Positions 62,160-64,000 of a stretch of 64,000 bases of DNA are shown piece by piece. Under the pieces are notes generated by a model, which did no database searches, was not told the origin of the DNA, and saw only the letters and a program-made list of their open reading frames with translations. The position numbers and the translations under genes are program-made. The stretch is taken from the NCBI RefSeq assembly GCF_963678635.1, contig NC_087062.1:74766349-74830348 (forward strand). Reading direction: 5' to 3'. Source of the stretch: Symsagittifera roscoffensis. Taxonomy: Eukaryota > Xenacoelomorpha > Acoela > Convolutidae. Each line of letters starts with the position of its first letter. Position 1 is the stretch's first letter.

Positions 62160-62279
62160 AAGTGAGGAGGCAGTGTTGCTGGGTGAGTTGACTGAGTTGG
62201 AGAGCGAGAAGAGGGGGCTGGAGGAGACCAGCCGACAGTTGGACTCCGAGGAGAAAAAGATGTTACACGAAGAGGCAGA
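62160..62279 (+). CDS. BECN1: Beclin-1 coding exon 7 (coiled coil)
   Basis: The first base completes the Glu codon of exon 6. The exon encodes SEEAVLLGELTELESEKRGL, then EETSRQLDSEEKKMLHEEAE, which follows the Beclin coiled-coil pattern closely. It ends within a Glu codon at donor GTACGT (62280). The rest of the gene, including the C-terminal evolutionarily conserved domain, must lie beyond 64 kb. Confidence 0.88.
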
Positions 62280-62738
62280 GTACGTTTCAATCATATGTTT
62301 ATAAGTAATGGATATTGATTCGGGCAAAGAATCTAAAGTGAAATAAACTAAAAATTGTTTGTTTTGACATCGGAAACCAATGCTTAATGCATTTCAACTT
62401 TCGTCAACAGATTGCCAAAAATCTAATCAACCTCAAAAGCGTTTTTTTTTCAGTCTGATAACAGCGTTGAAAGTCAATTATAATGCCAAAAATTTCGCAC
62501 TAACTATATATAGAGCCGAAACTATTATATTCAGCTCTTAGGACGTAGCATTTTTGAGATGTTAAATATTTTTTGAAAGCTAATAAAAACAAATTTGATG
62601 TTAAATTTTGAATCTTCTAAGTTATTCGGCCTAAATCTGGAAATCTCAAATAAAACAGAAATGAAAAGGCTCGACAATACTTACTCAAAGTTAAATTCGA
62701 AATTTCAGTAATAAGTAATGCAGCAGTAGCGGATTTAT

Positions 62739-62759
62739 GGGGGGGGGGGGGGGGGGGGG
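62739..62759 (+). repeat. Run of 21 G
   Basis: Uninterrupted G homopolymer in Beclin intron 7. The length is uncertain if derived from error-prone reads. Confidence 0.9.
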
Positions 62760-63031
62760 TCAATCAAGTTTCAACTCAACATAACTGAAATCTGAGATGG
62801 GCTGTTTAACAGAAAAGAGCTTTCGTATCAAATAGATAAATAATGGGTAACTTTTTGTTGCTGTTAACGGAACCGCTGTTTGATTCAAAACTGTTCAAAG
62901 AAGAAATCCCAATTGAAAAACATTTCAGTTTTCTTGGAGACGGATTACTTTTCAGAGATATCATTAATGGGAAGTTAATCTAAATTCCTAAGTTTGAATT
63001 CATTCTGTTAAAACTTCTGGCTATTTGTACT

Positions 63032-63725
63032 GGGTGCCGGACATCAAGCCGACGGGACTTCAAGCCGAATCGTTAAATTAGGGACTTCAAGCCAAAAATT
63101 TTCTCATTAAGTAATGAAATAAGGTTAATTTGAAAACTTTTTTTAAGAATTTCTCAATTTCATGATCTTTAATCGGTAATTATTAGCGTTTTCACGAAAT
63201 TGAAACCTCCAAATGAAGTTAAGGAAAGTTGAAAAATAAAACACGGTTGAAGGTAATTTTCTTGTTTATAATTTATGCATTTCAAAAAACGGCTGATATT
63301 ATTAACTAATGCCAATCCTAAGTGATTCATTGTCATAAATAACGCTTTTTATGGACTGAACTAGCCTAAGATTTTGAAAAGAAACGTTTTACAGATGAAA
63401 AATTAATGATTTGAGGCGCTTGTAAAGTTTAATTTTCGGCCTGAAGTCTCTTCGGCTTGAAGTCCCGTCGGCTTGTTGTCCTAGGGTCTAGGACAACAAG
63501 CCGACGGGACTTCAAGCCGAAGGGACTTGAAGCCGAAATTAAAACTTTACAAGCACCCCAAAACGCTATTTTATCATCTGTAAAATGTTGCTTTTCTAAA
63601 ATTTTGACACGTTTAGTCTATAAAAAGCTTTATTCATGACAGTGCACTGAATTATTCGGCTTGAAGTCCCTAATTTTACAATTCGGCTTGAAGTCCCGTC
63701 GGCTTGATGTCCGGCACCCGTTGTC
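63032..63725. mobile_element. Fold-back element with nested inverted repeats
   Basis: Outer arms at about 63032-63098 and 63655-63719 are inverted copies (GGGTGCCGGACATCAAGCCG at the left end, its complement at the right). An inner palindrome with arms of about 70 bp is centred at about 63485 (CCTAGGGTCTAGG). GGGACTTCAAGCCGA or its complement recurs in every arm. No gene is present. It looks like a fold-back transposon or a composite palindrome. Confidence 0.75.
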
Positions 63726-63887
63726 CTAGACCCATTTCTGCAACTGCAAATTTAAACAATTATTTTGGCACCAAAACGTCTGAATTGCAAATTTTCTCGC
63801 TCAAAATCTTAAAGTTTTACTTAAGATTGTAAACGATAGCTGTTTAATTTTTGATTGCCGCACTTAATATGTTGAAATTTATTCAAA

Positions 63888-64000
63888 TTTTCGGCACTGT
63901 TGAACAAAGTTTTCATTTTCGGCACTGTTGAACAAAGTTTTCATTTTCGGCACTGTTGAACAAAGTTTTCATTTTCGGCACTGTTGAACAAAGTTTTCAT
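63888..64000 (+). repeat. 28-bp tandem array, four units, cut by window end
   Basis: Units with CGGCACTGTTGAACAAAG start at 63892, 63920, 63948 and 63976. The array continues to the last base, so its full length is unknown. Confidence 0.95.

Noticed and set aside
63457-63639. 60-codon frame inside the fold-back element
   Set aside because: It is made of the palindromic repeat word and has no protein character.

Overview
The window looks like nuclear DNA of an invertebrate animal. It carries two recognisable metazoan genes on the + strand: a CHERP-type splicing factor, and Beclin-1 with its cysteine pair and coiled coil. The introns use GT-AG sites and range from 71 bp to about 29 kb. Most of the remaining sequence is retroelement or repeat DNA. 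I cannot name the species or phylum from sequence alone.

Region 1 (1 to about 17.4 kb) is a decayed, giant Ty3/Gypsy-class element whose 5' end lies outside the window. It holds gag with two CCHC knuckles and a protease, reverse transcriptase/RNase H, integrase, and in the same reading frame a macro-domain protein resembling TARG1/OARD1. A structured spacer follows, then a second block of long ORFs (about 9.06-16.09 kb) containing an SGNH-hydrolase fold and proteins I do not recognise. A 26-nt polypurine tract and an AT-rich LTR-like stretch come after those ORFs, so I infer that the ORFs are accessory genes of the same element. At least five in-frame stops and about four frameshifts show that this copy is dead, unless recoding is involved.

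Region 2 (18.0-20.7 kb) is the CHERP gene in two coding exons around a 71-bp intron. Region 3 (21.3 kb to beyond the right edge) is Beclin-1. Seven phase-consistent coding exons are visible at 21.3, 28.0, 28.7, 29.0, 29.3, 58.3 and 62.2 kb. Its first intron and the left part of intron 5 hold at least four diverged copies of one interspersed repeat family.

Region 4 (33.1-55.6 kb) lies inside the 28.9-kb Beclin intron. A decayed non-LTR retrotransposon (ORF1, endonuclease, RT) was split in its endonuclease coding region by an 18,846-bp LTR element. That element has two 408-bp LTRs with no difference I can see and a TAAG target duplication, so it inserted recently and its catalytic residues are intact. 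Gene order is: small basic protein, one 2,740-residue Gag-Pol, two tiny membrane proteins, a 379-codon ORF with no ATG, an envelope-like glycoprotein, and a 599-residue protein of unknown function. Neighbouring genes overlap tightly, including two ATGA stop-start junctions. This compact, env-bearing, accessory-rich element is my main candidate for an undescribed system.

Region 5 (55.6-64 kb) is the rest of the Beclin intron plus the next two introns. It contains a relic with SGNH motifs ending in an ATG microsatellite, a short TIR element, a 124-bp tandem duplication, an elaborate fold-back element near 63.4 kb, and a 28-bp tandem array at the right edge.
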